A DNA stretch of 64,000 bases, taken from Pleodorina starrii (lineage: Eukaryota > Chlorophyta > Chlorophyceae > Chlamydomonadales > Volvocaceae). Of the stretch, positions 35,200-48,420 are shown piece by piece. Both the position numbers and the translations under genes were made by a program. Under the pieces are notes generated by a model, which was not told where the DNA came from, did no database searches, and was given only the letters and a program-made list of their open reading frames with translations. The stretch covers positions 5,703,501 through 5,767,500 of the forward strand of contig BRXU01000002.1 of NCBI GenBank assembly GCA_030267565.1. Direction: 5' to 3'. Each line of letters opens with the position of its first letter. The first letter of the stretch is position 1.

Positions 35200-36908
35200 C
35201 TACAACGCGTCCACGCTGTGCCCCACGCAGCTCCCAAACACGCCCCGCAGCAGCTTGCGCAGTTTGCGCTTGAGGCCAACGGATCGGCAGCCCTTGGCAG
35301 TCGCCTCAGCCAGCGCCGTCGGCTTCTCGGTCTCCTCAGCAGCAGTCTCCGGCGCCGAGGCGGGGCAGCAGCTCAGCCCGCCCTGGAAGCTGCTCGCCGC
35401 GCAGCAGGAAGTCTTGTCCGCCGAGGGGGAGACGACGGAGCTGGGGCTAGGGCTGGGGCTGGGGCCGGCACAGGCGCTCTCATCCGCAGCACTGCCGAGG
35501 TTTCGGGAACTGGAGTCGCTTCCACAGGAGCTGCTGCTGCTGCTGCTGCTGCTTCTGAGGAGCGTCGCGTCGGTGCCGTACTCACGGAAGAAGGTCGCAC
35601 AGTCCTCAGCGCTGACAAAGTCGCAGGGCCCGGACGCGAGCGCCAGCGACTCCCGCAAGTCTTCGCACGCCTTCCTATCCTGAACGACTGGCTGCTGGGG
35701 CTGGAGCTCGGGCGCCCCGACGATGCTGAAGTAGGTGGTGCAGTCCTCCACGCCAACACAGTCGCAGGACTCTTGGGACACAAGCGCCAGCGACTCCCGC
35801 AAGACCTGGAGCTTCAGCGACTTGCGGACGTGGAAGAGGGCCCGAAGGGTTGTGATGGAGCGGTGCATCGCGGCGGCCTTGGCAGGCAAGCACGTCGGTG
35901 CCGCCTTCTGGGAGTCATGGGCCTGCACGGTACAGTGGAACGACGGCGCAGGGCACTCTTGGTGAGGTGCTGAGAGCAAGTGCCGTACGTAGATGGATTA
36001 TCGCATGCGCCAAAGCGTCGCTTTGTGGTGCCGGTGCAACCGAGCGAGTCACACAAGAGAGGTGCATGACGGTGCAGTCCCAGCCCTACACCACATAAAC
36101 ACAGTCCCTAGCCTCTTCCGAAGTCTGGGGCCCACCGTAACAACCACCACCACCACCACAACAACAACAACAACAGGAACACATTCGGTCATCCGGCTGG
36201 TCGGCCTGCGTTCAGGGTCGCCTCACTCACCCTGATGCTCTCCGCAATGGCCTCCTTCTGCTCGCTGAGCGCCGCCAGCTCCGAAGAGCTCAGCTCCGGC
36301 TCCGGCACGGACGCAAACCAGTCCTCAGGGCTGACGCCAAAGACGCGCTCAAACGACGCCCGTATGGACGCCGGCAGACCCAGCGAGCCGCGCATCTGCT
36401 GGACCGATGCGCACACAGCCTCCAACAGCACAAGGGACCTTTGCAGGCTTGCGGGATCGGCTCCGGCAGCGATTGACTTGTGCAATAGTGCTGTTGCGGC
36501 GGCGGTCAAGCTCCTCGACTCCCGGCTGGGGTCAAGGGCGCGGCGGCGTGAGGCCGAGGAGGTGACCGACGGGCAGCGCTCCAGCCTCGGCGTCTCTGGC
36601 ATCGCGTCGGAAAAGCCCAAAGCCATGTCGGCGGTCTGCGGTATGGTCAAAGAGAAATGGGTTTAAGCAAGAGGCATACATACTGAACTACTTCGCTGCA
36701 CTGCATGTCATCAAGTGACCGAGTCCGCAACCAGGCAGCTGTAGTCCAAAATGGCAGTTCCACAAGAGGTGGTGATATTAATGGAAGCCTAGCGGTGCAA
36801 TAACCTTCTCACCGTGCTGGTGTGCTCCGCAATCGTCGCCATCGTGTAGACGCCCTGGGAGCTTGCGTGGGAGCCGGCAGTTGCGGTGATGAGGTCTGCT
36901 CCCGACAT
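35200..36908 (-). CDS. X2: paralogue of X1
   Basis: Three exons: 36908-36813, 36635-36231, 35922-35200, the same phases as X1; 407 residues. The Ser tract in exon 3 is three residues longer than in X1, from an extended CTG run on the plus strand (near 35530). It has GVYTMATIAEHTS in exon 1 where X1 has GVYMMATDAEHTS, because of a small change near 36832. All splice signals are intact. Function unknown. Confidence 0.75.
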
Positions 36909-37510
36909 GCTTGGAAGGATTGCAGGACTGCTTGATGCCAGGAAAAGACTGGACAGCTAAAAGTTGCAAGTGAAAACTTGGAAGTGAAGGCGTAATAGGA
37001 GCAGGAATTAGAGAGTGGTAGTTTGTGAGCAAGTGAGTATCTTGTACTTGTGTTAATGATTCAGAAGAGCTTAAGTTTCTTGCTCGCGCAACCGGGAAGG
37101 AGGCCCACAAGATAATGACAAAGCGCTGCAAGCGCTGTTGGAAGGCCAGGCGGAAGTGCGTACGAACTGCCTCCTTTTGTTGTCAAGTTATATTCTGATA
37201 TCATATAACGGTGTGTTATGCTCAAGCGTCTGCGGCTTGCAGGTTGAGGTAAAACCGGTTGCCGCGTCACCTGAGGACGCAATGGACTGAGAATTTGTAA
37301 AAGCAAAGTGAAACATTTGCTTGAAGTATATTGCGCAGCTAGGGATCCTATTCATTTGCAAAATACATAGGCCCGCCCCGAAGCCTGATACGCTCCGGAA
37401 CCCTTTCACAACGCAAGCATTGAACGCGCAAACAAAGCCTTTCCATCCCCAACCAAAGCGTTTTGGAGGTTTACAACTGCGCAGGATGCCGCATAGAGAC
37501 ATCCCCATGG
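36909..37510. other. 5' flank of X2
   Basis: This is the duplicated upstream region of module X. It ends at GACATCCCCATGG (about 37499-37511), where module E begins. No exon was recognised. Confidence 0.45.
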
Positions 37511-39300
37511 TCCAACAACCTTACTTTGCCAATGAAACGAGGATGGTTCGACCATGGGAGAGACCCTTTGACCATCGCTTTTTACGCTTATCAAGCCATT
37601 AGCAAGAAAATATTCAAAACCAACATTGACTTCGCACCGGTGTGTGGGCATCGCTTAAAGTTGAATTCCGAAAGTCGGCCACCGAACTGGGCGCGTCAAG
37701 CAGACCGCAAGCGGAGCCCTGGGCCAAGCGTCTAAAGTCTTCATGAGGTGAGATTAACGGACGGCGTCGCCTTGACCCTTGTCCGGTTGCGTACCTTCGC
37801 GGGCGGGGTTGGCGGATGGTTGAGCGTTCCGTGTTTGGGGCTTGGGTTGTGCCGATCGTGGGCGCCTGTGAGCGGATGCTTGGCCTACTGACGGAAACGG
37901 AGACCTTGCTGCGCACCCGCAGCGCTGCACCCCCAGCCGCACCGCATCTTGTGTACCAGCAACCGGGTCTTGGTCGGGAGAGCTCCAAGAACCGCTCCCC
38001 CTGCGCAACTCCACTCTCAACTGCGTAGGTGCCTGGCCGTCCACACGGGTGGTCTCGTCGCGACGGACGCTGTGGGAAGCGCAAACAGCTGTCTTCAGTT
38101 GGGTGGTGACTAGGCCCGGGTCCATGGGTACGGACTGGCCGTGTCTCCTCCTTGTCGCCCCCCGAACAGCGGCGGCCTACCCGACCGGATCGACCCTGAC
38201 AACGAGCCCTTCTTCCGGATGGTGAGCGTGCGCCTAATGAGGGGGGCAGCAGCAGACGACGGAGCGGCAGCGGTGGCGGTAGCGGCAGTGGCGAGGGCAG
38301 CGGGGTACGATGGTGTGTCCTGATTGGGGGGACAAGTACGGCCGTGCAGGCTGTGCCGCCGGCCCCTAGCGGCGCTGCACTGTGACCCTTTGTCTTCACC
38401 AGGACAGACATCCACGCCCTGCATCCATGCGCGTGCCTGGCTGCCTTGCCCTGCGCTGCGCTGCCCTGCCTTGCCTGAACAGGCACCACGCGGCCTCCGA
38501 GCTCTGGGCTTCGTCTTGCGTGCGGCTGGGCGGCGGGGCGGCCCCTTGGGAGCAGGAGCAGAGCTGCGGCTGGCTGGCTGGCTGGCTGGCTGAGCTTCCA
38601 CTGCGCCCGATGATGCGAACTGCGCATCATGTGCTTTTCCTGACTTGCCTGGCGATTAGCAGCCCCCCGATTGCTTCGTGGTTGGGCTGCGGCGCTAAGA
38701 ATGGCCCAGCGCCCCAACGCCTGCTTTGGTGCTTGGGCTTCAGGGGCCCCGGGGGCGTGCGGTTACGAGGTGGGCGTTATACGTGATGAACCGGGGGCCA
38801 GGGGTCTGCTGCTGTGGGTGATGAGCCAGCTGCATGTGGATGGCGGAGGGGCCGGCGGTGGATCCAAGGCGCGCAAAGGAATTTCAGAGGGGCAACAAGG
38901 AGCGTTGGGATCTGGGCGACCAGATCACGAAGGCGATTCGGGTGCGGGCATGGCCGGCTGCGTGATGGTGGTGGGGCGACGGGCGACCGGGCAGGGGACA
39001 AGCCTGGCTGCGGTCGGTGAGCGGGACGTGCAACTGGGTGTTGATGCTGTGTGCGCTGGAAGTGGGGTCGCGATGTCATGGTACCGTATGGCTGCCCTGC
39101 CGGCATCGATGCTTTGCTATGCCCCCGCGGAGCAGAGAGCAGGGGGGTCGTGTGGGGCACTGTCGGCCTGGTGGATGACGGCTGGCTGCTCCTAACAGTG
39201 CGATATGTGCCAACGAGTCATCAGGCTCCCTTGTAACACGGATCGGCCGCTTTGCTCACACATGGATAAGCTCAGCTAAAGGGCTGATAAAGCCGGCGCC
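37511..39300 (+). repeat. Module E, copy 1
   Basis: About 1.8 kb, repeated at 56242-57870 and 60848-62640. It carries small plus-strand frames that hold up between copies. One begins MKRGWFDHGRDPLTIAFYAY (from about 37530). One begins at 37816 (SVFGAWVVPIVGACERMLGL). An exon-like piece, GGLPDRIDPDNEPFFRM, lies between a CAG at about 38172 and GTGAGC at 38221. Near 38835-38960 there is DPRRAKEFQRGNKERWDLGD. These may be exons of one plus-strand gene or transposon remains; I could not join them in phase. A GGCT microsatellite (about 38568-38592) differs in length between copies. Confidence 0.5.
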
Positions 39301-39972
39301 CGACTGATGTGTCCGCCCCCTGTTCGATGCGTCACCATACGGCATACTCGTGCAATCAGTGGTGCACGACACTGCGCCGCATGGTCCACATCCGGTGCCA
39401 TATATATACAGACAATTCACTCACGCGATTTACACGCTCAACCGTTTGCATGACAACCGGCAGCACAAGGGCAAGTCCGTGGCATTGTCTAAAGTAAAGG
39501 GTCAAAATACCTCGTACGATATCATCCCCATCCGAATCCCTTCACCGCTCAGAGGACGGACCATTGCAGGGGGTGGGCAGTCACTACTACCATTTGTTTG
39601 TTAATTTGAGCCATGCGTTCCCCTCACATCAAACGACCCGTTCGTTACGGTATTTGTCAGGGCGCGTCTGACACGCCCAATGTGCCCGCCGCACGTGCAA
39701 GACATCCGTGTCCGTACCGTCCGCTATGCATACCACACCGGGACATCCGCCCACGGTTGAGCCTTCTTCCCCTATCTGCGCACAAGTAGTGGTTACCCGT
39801 GTCGCCCGGATCCTACCTCCAAGGACCTGCCCGGATAGAGCCCTAATCCAAACCCAACCCAACCCAACCAACCCCTTGCCCCGAAACCCACCGGCGGGAA
39901 CCCCCAAGACAACCCTACTTCAGCGCGGAAAGAAGCACCGCAATACACACACACACACACTCCCCGCTGTCA

Positions 39973-41653
39973 CTACAACGCGTCCACGCTGTGCCCCACG
40001 CAGCTCCCAAACACGCCCCGCAGCAGCTTGCGCTTGAGGCCGCCGGATCGGCAGCCCTTGGCAGTCGCCTCAGCCATCGCCGTCGGCTCCTCGGTCTCCT
40101 CAGCAGCGGTCTCCGGCGCCGAGGCGGGGCAGCAGCTCAGCCCGCCCTGGAAGCTGCTCGCCGCGCAGCAGGAAGTGTTGTCCGCCGAGGGGAAGACGAA
40201 GGAGCTGGGGCTAGGGCTGGGGCTGGGGCCGGCACAGGCGCTCTCATCCGCAGCACTGCCGAGGTTTCGGGAACTGGAGTCGGTTCCACAGGAGCTGCTG
40301 CTGCTGCTGCTTCTGAGGAGCGCCGCGTCGGTGCCGTACTCACGGAAGAAGGTCGCACAGTCCTCAGCGCTGACAAAGTCGCAGGGCCCGGACACGAGCG
40401 CCAGCGACTCCCGCAAGTCTTCGCACGCCTTCCTATCCTGAACGACTGGCTGCTGGGGCTGGAGCTCGGGCGCCCCGACGATGCTGAAGTAGGTGGTGCA
40501 GTCCTCCACGCCAACACAGTCGCAGGACTCTTGGGACACAAGCGCCAGCGACTCCCGCAAGACCTGGAGCTTCAGCGACTTGCGGACGTGGAAGAGGGCC
40601 CGAAGGGTCGTGATGGAGCGGTGCATCGCGGCGGCCTTGGCAGGCAAGCACGTCGGTGCCGCCTTCTGGGAGTCATGGGCCTGCACGGTACAGTGGAACG
40701 ACGGCGCAGGGCACTCTTGGTGAGGTGCTGAGAGCAAGTGCCGTACGTAGATGGATTATCGCATGCGCCAAAGCGTCGCTTTGTGGTGCCGGTGCAACCG
40801 AGCGAGTCACACAAGAGAGGTGCATGACGGTGCAGTCCCAGCCCTACACCACATAAACACAGTCCCTAGCCTCTTCCGAAGTCTGGGGCCCACCGTAACA
40901 ACCACCACCACCACCACCACAACAACAACAACAGGAACACATTCGGTCATCCGGCTGGTCGGCCTGCGTTCAGGGTCGCCTCACTCACCCTGATGCTCTC
41001 CGCAATGGCCTCCTTCTGCTCGCTGAGCGCCGCCAGCTCCGAAGAGCTCAGTTCCGGCTCCGGCACGGACGCAAACCAGTCCTCAGGGCTGACGCCAAAG
41101 ACGCGCTCAAACGACGCCCGTATGGACGCCGGCAGACCCAGCGAGCCGCGCATCTGCTGGACCGATGCGCACACAGCCTCCAACAGCACAAGAGACCTTC
41201 GCAGGCTTGCGGGATCGGCTCCGGCAGCGATTGACTTGTGCAGTAGTGCGGTTGCGGCGGCGGTCAAGCTCCTCGACTCCCGGCTGGGGTCAAGGGCGCG
41301 GCGGCGTGAGGCCGAGGCGGTGACCGACGGGCAGCGCTTCAGCCTCGGCGTCTCTGGCATCGCGTCGAAAAAGCCCAAAGCCATGTCGGCGGTCTGCGGT
41401 ATGGTCAAAGAGAAATGGGTTTAAGCAAGAGGCACACATACTTAACTTCGCTGCACTGCTGCACCGAGTCCGCAACCAGGCAGCTGTATTCCCATATGGC
41501 AGTTCCACAAGAGATGTTGATATTAATGGAAGCCTAGCAGTGCAATAACCTTCTCACCGTGCTGGTGTGCTCCGCAATCGTCGCCATCGTGTAGACGCCC
41601 TGGGAGCTTGCGTGGGAGCCGGCAGTTGCGGTGATGAGGTCTGCTCCCGACAT
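39973..41653 (-). CDS. X3: paralogue of X1
   Basis: Exons 41653-41558, 41393-40989 and 40680-39973; 402 residues. A 9-bp in-frame deletion near 40030 removes three residues from the basic tail (GLKRKLLRGVFG instead of GLKRKLRKLLRGVFG). The Ser tract has seven Ser. Exon 2 carries GFFDAMPETPRLKRCP, slightly diverged from X1. Frame and splice sites are intact. Confidence 0.75.
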
Positions 41654-43606
41654 GCTTGGAAGGATTGCTGGACTGCTTGATGTCAGGAAAAGACTGGACA
41701 GCTAAAAGTTGCAACTGAAAACTTGAAGGTGAAGGCGTAATAGGAGCAGGAATTAGAGAGTGGTAGTTTGTGAGCAAGTGAGTATCTTGTACTTGTGTTA
41801 ATGATTCAGAAGAGCTTAAGTTTATTACTCGCGCAACAGGGAAGGAGGCCCACAAGATGATGACAAAGCGCTGCAAGCGCTGTTGGAAGGCCAGGCGGAA
41901 GTGCGTACGAACTGCCTCCTTCCGTTGTCAACGTATGTCCTGATATCATATAACGGTTTTTTATGCTCAAGCGTCTGCGGCTTGCAGGTTGAGGTAAAAC
42001 CGGTTGCCGCGACATGTGGGCGCAATGGACCGAGAATTTGTAAAAGCTAAGTGAAACGTATGCTTGAAGTATAATGCGCAGCTAAGGATCCCTTTCCTTT
42101 GCAAAATACATAGGTCCGCCCCGAAGCCTGATACGCTCCGGAACCCCCTTACACCCAAGCAAACGCGCAAACAAAGCCTTTCCATCCCCAACCAAAGCGT
42201 CTTGGAGGTTTTCAACTGCGCAGGATGCCGCATAGAGACATCCCCATGGGACATCCGAGGGCTAGGCTCACGCATCCTTTTCGTAGTTTTCGTCCCGGTC
42301 AACGTGCGAGCTGCGACACATCCACGTCCCAACGACCCAGCCGAAAGCGCATCAGGGCCTTATAATGCTTTCTTGGCGCACACCCCTTCAGGTGGTCCAA
42401 TGTCCGCTTGTCGTCTGAGGACGTATCCATTTCAGGTACCGACACGCGGTAACCCCGGGCGCTCCCCGTCCGTCCCACACCCCCTTCCTCATGGTCCGGG
42501 AAACCCCGCGGGTCCCTATCGAGGCTATCTGAGCTCCAATCCAACAAAAGGCGGCGTCTGAACTCGGCCAATAAATCCCTTGATGTTGTGCGTGCCGTAC
42601 GCATCGTATGCACCTCTGATTGTGCTGATTGTGATCATGACAAATACACCCACGCTTTGCAGCCGTCCGCCCATCCGTCCAACCATCCACTCATCCATCC
42701 ATCCATCCATCCATCCATCCATCTATCCATCTATCCATCCATCCATCCTCGAGGCCCATCTTCGCGGGTTTCGTTCGGCGTATGGTATGACATTTGGCGT
42801 GTTGGTTGCATGTATGGCGGCGGAGTGGGGGCGGCAGCGGTGCACGCGCCCTTCATTCGCAGTCTCCGCCATCTGTGCACTGGATAGCCGCCCCACAGCT
42901 GCCCCACACTGCGCCCTGCCCACATCATCCCCGCACCCAGCAAACGTGCACTACATGCGCAATGCAACCCCCCATGGGTTCAGCACCGTACCTCGCCCGA
43001 CCGCCAAGATGACCGGTGTGCCGCGACGTGGCCGGACGTGGCGAACCGTGGCGCGGCGTAACGTACCAGCAACGTGGCGTGGTGCGACGTAATGCGGTAT
43101 TGCAGCCCCGCCGACTGCAGTTGCCATGCCTTGCAGCATTCCGCTGCTTCCCTAGACGAGGGCCCTGCAGCGCTGTCTCTAATGCAGTACAGCGAAGGCA
43201 GAACCGAACTTGTCGAGTCCTGCTCTTATCCGAGCTGTCAATGCAAGCGCAGCACGAACCACGTCCACGAGCGAAGCACGCGTGCGGCCGGCATGCACAA
43301 CCTCAAGCCCATGCATGCCCCCGACCGAACACGTCGTACCCAGATGTCATGAGTCACCCCCCGGCGGCACCCAACGTCTGCCCCCGCCCCGCCATCCGAC
43401 TACGGACGGCTCTCGCTCCGGAATGGAACCCCCCCACACAGACTCTCCTCCCTCCCCCAACACACACCAATCATCATGACAGGGTGGGTGGCTGTGTGGC
43501 AGCCCTACCGACCCCCGGCACCGGACAACACGATAAGCCGCACCCAACCCACATACGCCCCGCGCTACAGAGCAAGCCTGCCGCCGCTGTTCGTTGCTGC
43601 CTGGAG
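41654..43606. other. X3 5' flank, then A3 3' flank
   Basis: The X-module flank ends at GACATCCCCATGG (about 42239-42251). A LINE relic (42299-42460), a CATC microsatellite (42690-42750) and the repeated A-module flank follow. No host gene was recognised. Confidence 0.45.
42299..42460 (-). pseudogene. Short LINE reverse-transcriptase relic
   Basis: The minus frame contains RTLDHLKGCAPRKHYKALMR and RFRLGRWDVDVSQLAR, paralogous to the relic at 28770-29090. It is cut shortly after this helix by a junction to unrelated sequence, so the Cys/His part is missing. Confidence 0.5.
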
Positions 43607-45694
43607 CTAGGCCCCTTGGGCCCCAGGCGACCGCCGCCGCCGCCGCTGCTGCTCACCCAGCCATGCCAGCAGCGCCGCGTTCCTTTGCACCTCCCAGGGC
43701 TCCAGTACCGCCCTGTCCTCCGCCAACTTGACCGCAGCATCCCAGTCCGGTTCGGGGCAGCCCAAGTCCAGCAGGCACTGCAGCACGGCGACGGAGACCA
43801 TGTTGCGGATGCAGTCCTCCAGCAACTCCCCCGGCGGCCCCCAGGGGCAGCCCAGCCGGTGCAGGCAGCGGAGCATCGCCAGATCACCGTTGATGGCGGC
43901 TCTGAGGTAGGCGCCGCCATCGACCTGAGGACCCCAAGGAACATACATGATTGCCGTACATACACACATTCAATGCAGGGACGGGCGTTTGGGCAGGCAG
44001 GGGCGGTGCAACCCCCTTGCATCCTCACAGCCTAGCTCCTCGGCAGCGGAGTTTCCCGGCGCCGCGCTTTGGCAGCTTGGCAGACAGTGACTCTTGTCCC
44101 GGAAGGCGCACATGCGAATCTGAACACGGCATCGACGCCATGAATAAAAACGTCTCGAGCAGCTCGACGGATGTACGACACACGGTGGCCCGGCACACCC
44201 GTCTAATGGACCTGCCGAGTGACCTGGCTGGGCACAGCGCATGCAAAATGAACCACCGGTGGGCCACAACTGGTGGGCCACACGGAGCGCATCGTACATG
44301 TGGTGGTGACAAACGAGGACGGCGATACCCACCGGGAAGGGGCAGCCCCGCTCCACCAGCCACTCCAGCGCCTCTTTGCAGCCGCTGTCGGCGCCGTTGG
44401 GGATGGCCGTGGGGCCCAAGGCCCAGCCGCGAACGTGAAGCCAGGCCATCAGCTCAAGGTTGCCGCTCGCCGCTGCACAGTCGAGCAAGCTATCTGCACC
44501 GTCAGCGGGTGCGACGCCCAGGACCTCCACCGCCCAGGCCACCACCGGCAGGTGACCCGCCCGGGCCGCCTCTTCCGCAACAACACGGGTGTTGACGGGC
44601 AAGCCGGTGGCGTGCAGGTACTGCAGCACGGTCAGGTGGCCATCGCGGGCTGCAATAGTCACAGGGAACTGATCGCCGGTGGGCCGCACCCCCGCTTGCT
44701 CCACCAGGAAACGCAGGGCGGCAAGATTGTCCTCTCTGACCGCAGTGTCCGCCAACCCCGCCGACAAGGGGTAGCCCCGGCCGCGCAGCCACTGCAGACG
44801 CTCCTCCGCTGCATCGCCATTACCAGCCCGAACAGCGGAATCGCACGCCAAAGCCGTGCGGGGGCAGCCCAGCCACTCCAGCCACTCCACTTTGGCCTGC
44901 CAATCGGGCGTGGTGCTTTCGGCCGCGGCCGCCAGGATTGAACCCCGATCCGCCTGTCCGAGCTGCTCAAGCTGCTGCTGCAGTTCGCTGCCATGGTGCC
45001 CTGCCATGAGCTGCTGCCACAGCCGCTGCAGCGCCGCCAGGCTCAAGTACTCCGCCGCAGCCCTCAACATTGACCAGCAGGGATCATACACATCGTCGTT
45101 GGGATCATACGCGCCGTCGTTGGGGCGGCCCAGCAACTCCGTCAGCAGCCACTGCATAAGGTCCTCCCGCCCGCCCCAGGCAGCACTGCAAACGACGTAC
45201 ATGTCGAGGGGGCAGCCGCTGGCCAACAGCCACTCGCACACGTGCCGGTGGCCGGCCTTCGCCGCGGCTGACAGAGAATCACCCCAGAGGCAGCCGCGGG
45301 CACGCAGCACCTTGCACATGTCGAGCTGGCCCGCGGCTGCAGCGGCCTCGAGCAGCTCGCACTGAAGAACAAGACCCGCACTGACCAGGGCAACATCCAG
45401 GTTGGCGACGCTGCCGCTTGCCGCCGTTAGGCACAGCAGCTGCAGCCGCTGCTTGTGAGACAACGCGCGAAAAGCGCCCGGGCGGCCCCAGCGCTCCCGG
45501 AACACGTGGATGGGTGACGGAAGCGAGAGCCGCAAGGTCTTGTGGTGTGAGAACTGGTGAGATGTCGTCTTGTCGATCAGTCTCAATGTGCTTGGCACTT
45601 CGTTATCTGGCAGATGGTGCGCAATGCACGCCACGATGCCCGGCAGCCAAACGCTCGAGCCGTCTGGTGTACGCAGAGCGACCGACTGGAACAT
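43607..45694 (-). CDS. A3: F-box-like/ankyrin-repeat protein
   Basis: Start ATG 45694 (MFQSVALRTPDGSSVWLPG), an F-box-like N-terminus, then ankyrin-like repeats as in A1. The first exon is open to 43970. The last exon is about 43926-43607 (VDGGAYLRAAINGDLAMLR to a Gln/Arg tail) and needs an intron upstream as in A1. A copy-specific tandem duplication inserts NDGAYDPNDDVYDP where A1 has NDDVYG (about 45085-45125). No internal stop was seen in the parts expected to be coding. Confidence 0.7.
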
Positions 45695-46560
45695 TTTTTG
45701 TCCCTATATCATTCACATGTGCGCTCAAGGATTCCTGCGCCTGTATGCGATAGCAACTTGTAAGATGGAAGCGGCCTTCCGCAAGGCTTGGCATAAGCAG
45801 AAGGCCTAAGACCTTATCCACAGAGGTAAGCTGATCAACGATGGAAATTGCGTTGTATGCCTAAGCTTGCTCCGTGGCAAATTGGATCCGAATTCTGTAC
45901 GGCGGCCGTTGAGTGGATGACCAGTTGACCATCGACCCCCCCCCCCTGGGTCGCGGGTCTCTTCAGCCTTTCCCGGGCTTCCATCCTTCCCTCTTCCTCC
46001 ATCTATCTGCCAGCGCTCCTCCCCCCCCTCCGCATCTGAGGTCCCTCCCGCCCTCCGCGAATTCCGTTCTCCAAACGTCACCTCAGTTCCTTCGCTGAGG
46101 TTTCGTACTTTTGCTTACCCCTCCCCCTCCCCTCCCCCGTCCTCATCCTCCTCGTCCAACAGCTGCAGTGTGCGTTCATCCGCAGTGTCAGCGAGGCATC
46201 GCCAGGAAGGGGGTCAGCAACCCAGCACCGAAACCAGCACCGGTATTGACACCACCACCAGCTGTCGTGACTGCCAAAGGCGCCGGCGCCGCCGCTGTCT
46301 CCGGCGGCGAGGGCTTTGGCGCCGTTACTGGCCCCGCAGGCGATGGGGGGGGAGGCGCCGGTGCCGCCGCCGGCTTGAATGCAGCCGCGGAGGCCGCTGC
46401 CACCGGCGCCGGTGCGGTAGGTGGAGTCGGCGGTGCTGCCACCGGCGCCCCTGATGATGATCTCGCCCAGAGACGTTCCGTGGCAGAGGCAGTGGCGACG
46501 CCACCGCCGACGTTTGCGCTTCCGGAAGCGTCATCGCGGTCGTGATGAGCCGCCGCCGCC
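45695..46560. other. A3 5' flank and Y-like remnant
   Basis: The A-module flank is followed by a minus-strand Ala/Pro-rich frame (about 46672-46190) homologous to the Y1 last exon. It ends differently (FLAMPR then stop, through a small insertion near 46190). Its 5' part reads TLLAALVGMAALAAV, a possible membrane helix not seen in Y1. Confidence 0.35.
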
Positions 46561-47379
46561 GCCGCCCAGGCCGTCCACCGCCACGGCCGCACTGCCGCCA
46601 GTGCCGCCATCCCAACCAGCGCTGCCAGCAGCGTCGCGTATCCCAATGAATGAGACTTGACCTGTTGTGCAAGAAGCAAGGTGGGGCTTACCCAGCATGA
46701 GGGAAAGAGGTTCAGCGCACGCTTTGTCTGTGAGTCGGAGCGGCATGGATTCACCTAGCTAGACGTCACCTTCGGGGGCATGCTCCGACCTCCGAGCTTC
46801 GTTACGGAGGCGGTTCGTGTGTACGTTCGCAGCGCGTATCCCAATGAATGTCTATGCTATGACACGGTAATAGTTGCAGGTCGGGCAACAATACCCGCAC
46901 TCTCCATCTATCGAAGGGGCACGTACGGCACGATACGAGAAGCATGTTTACCGTCGTCAGAGCGTGTCACGCCCGGATGTACCGTAGCTGAATGTTACAG
47001 GGTGTGGTTCGTTAGTATCGTAAGTTCTGTCCGGGTTCGATGTTACTTCAGTGGGTCCCTTGGAGTGCGGTTTGTACCGGGTAAAGGGGCGCGGACCGCG
47101 GAGCAAGCGCGTGACCTGCACGGTCCGTGTCGCCAATCGGGGGTACAAGGACGTACACGCTGCGGGCCCACAAGTCGTCGCTCAGAATATAAGCACGACC
47201 GCTGCCCGGAGCACCAGCACGCAAAGCTGGCGACATCAGCAACATCAGCAACACCAGCTTCATGTGCATCCACGTGTATTACCATACGTGGATGGCTGGT
47301 CGCGCCAGGCGGTGTTCGTCGAGCTGGCGCAGATCTGCAGCTCGGCCCCGGACGGATGCTGGCTACGTACCTGTGTGAG

Positions 47380-48420
47380 CACCCTGCTGCTCAGCACGCT
47401 TCGCAACCGGCTGCACGCCTGCACCTTACGGCCGACCAACTGGCGCAGAGGGTCGTTGGCATTATTGGGGCAGACGGCACCGGCGTCATGATGGGTGAGC
47501 GCGCGGGTGCCATCCGGGGGCTCACGGATGGATGGGCCAACCCCTTTTGCCGCCGTGGGCATCTGCTGGGATATGGTGCATGATGAAGGTGCTGCACATC
47601 GCCTACTCCCAGTTCTTCCCATCCGTTAGAAGCCTCAGTTTGGCTCGTGGAGGATGGAGCAGCCGGCGGTTGCACTGCGGGTGTTCAAGGAGTGGGTGGG
47701 GTCCCGGGGGGAGCTCCTTGCGCAGTCAGTCGGTCAGTCCTGGAGACCTGGTGCTGACGGACTTCGAGATGCTGGTCGGAATGCGCGCGTTGGAGTCATC
47801 GTCTACCCTGAGTCCGTGAGAAGAAGTTTGAAGGATTGGAGACGTGCGTGACGGCAGCACTGGACGATCTGGAGCGATACTACGTACGGCACCCCAGGGC
47901 CAGCTCGCTCCCAGCGGCACGGGCGGGCCAGCTAACGCCCCTCATCGATATGGCGAAGCTGAGGGAGCAGTGCGCGGCGTTCTTGCTAGGGGCCAGGGAG
48001 CGTGCGGAGCTGCTGTTCGAGGCCGTCACGTGTCAGATGGTGCAAAGTACCCGGAGGGCCTTCTCACCACGTTCTGGACGGATCTCACTACCTCGGAACC
48101 CCGTGCAGTGTGGCGGACATACAGCATCAGCGAGTACGGGCGGCTTGATTGCCCAGCTGGCGGTCACGATGGTGCCCGGCTCATCAGTCGAGGTGGAGCG
48201 CGTGTTTTCGGTCCTGAGCTACATCAATCAAGAACAAGCAGCGCAACCGCCTGCTGCAGCCGCACCTCAGCGCCTGCGTGCATCCGGCTGAAGCGGCAGG
48301 AGTGGTACGGTGCGTCCAACTTGCCGTACACAGCGGTGCTGCAGCACTGGCAGGCAGCGGCGCACCACCGGCACAACGACTACCGACGGGGAGGGCGATG
48401 CCTAATCTGTGCCAGGACGT
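47380..48420 (+). pseudogene. hAT-family transposase relic
   Basis: Three plus-frame segments fit a hAT transposase. About 47400-47580 reads LTADQLAQRVVGIIGADGTG (the core with its second acidic region). About 47836-48290 contains IAQLAVTMVPGSSVEVERVF, the conserved hAT dimerisation motif. A third segment in another frame (from about 48229) reads IKNKQRNRLLQPHLSACVHP, the RN-L end of that domain. The segments are separated by frameshifts and stops, so the element is dead. It sits between A3 and A4. Terminal repeats were not found by eye. Confidence 0.65.

Noticed and set aside
37614..38717. Long minus frame of 367 codons across module E
   Set aside because: It is Arg/Pro/Ser-rich with no domain and is not kept in module E copy 2, where a different long frame appears. 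It is probably a high-GC artefact.
42660..42750. Possible CRISPR-like array
   Set aside because: It is a simple CATC microsatellite with no spacers, and the genome is eukaryotic.
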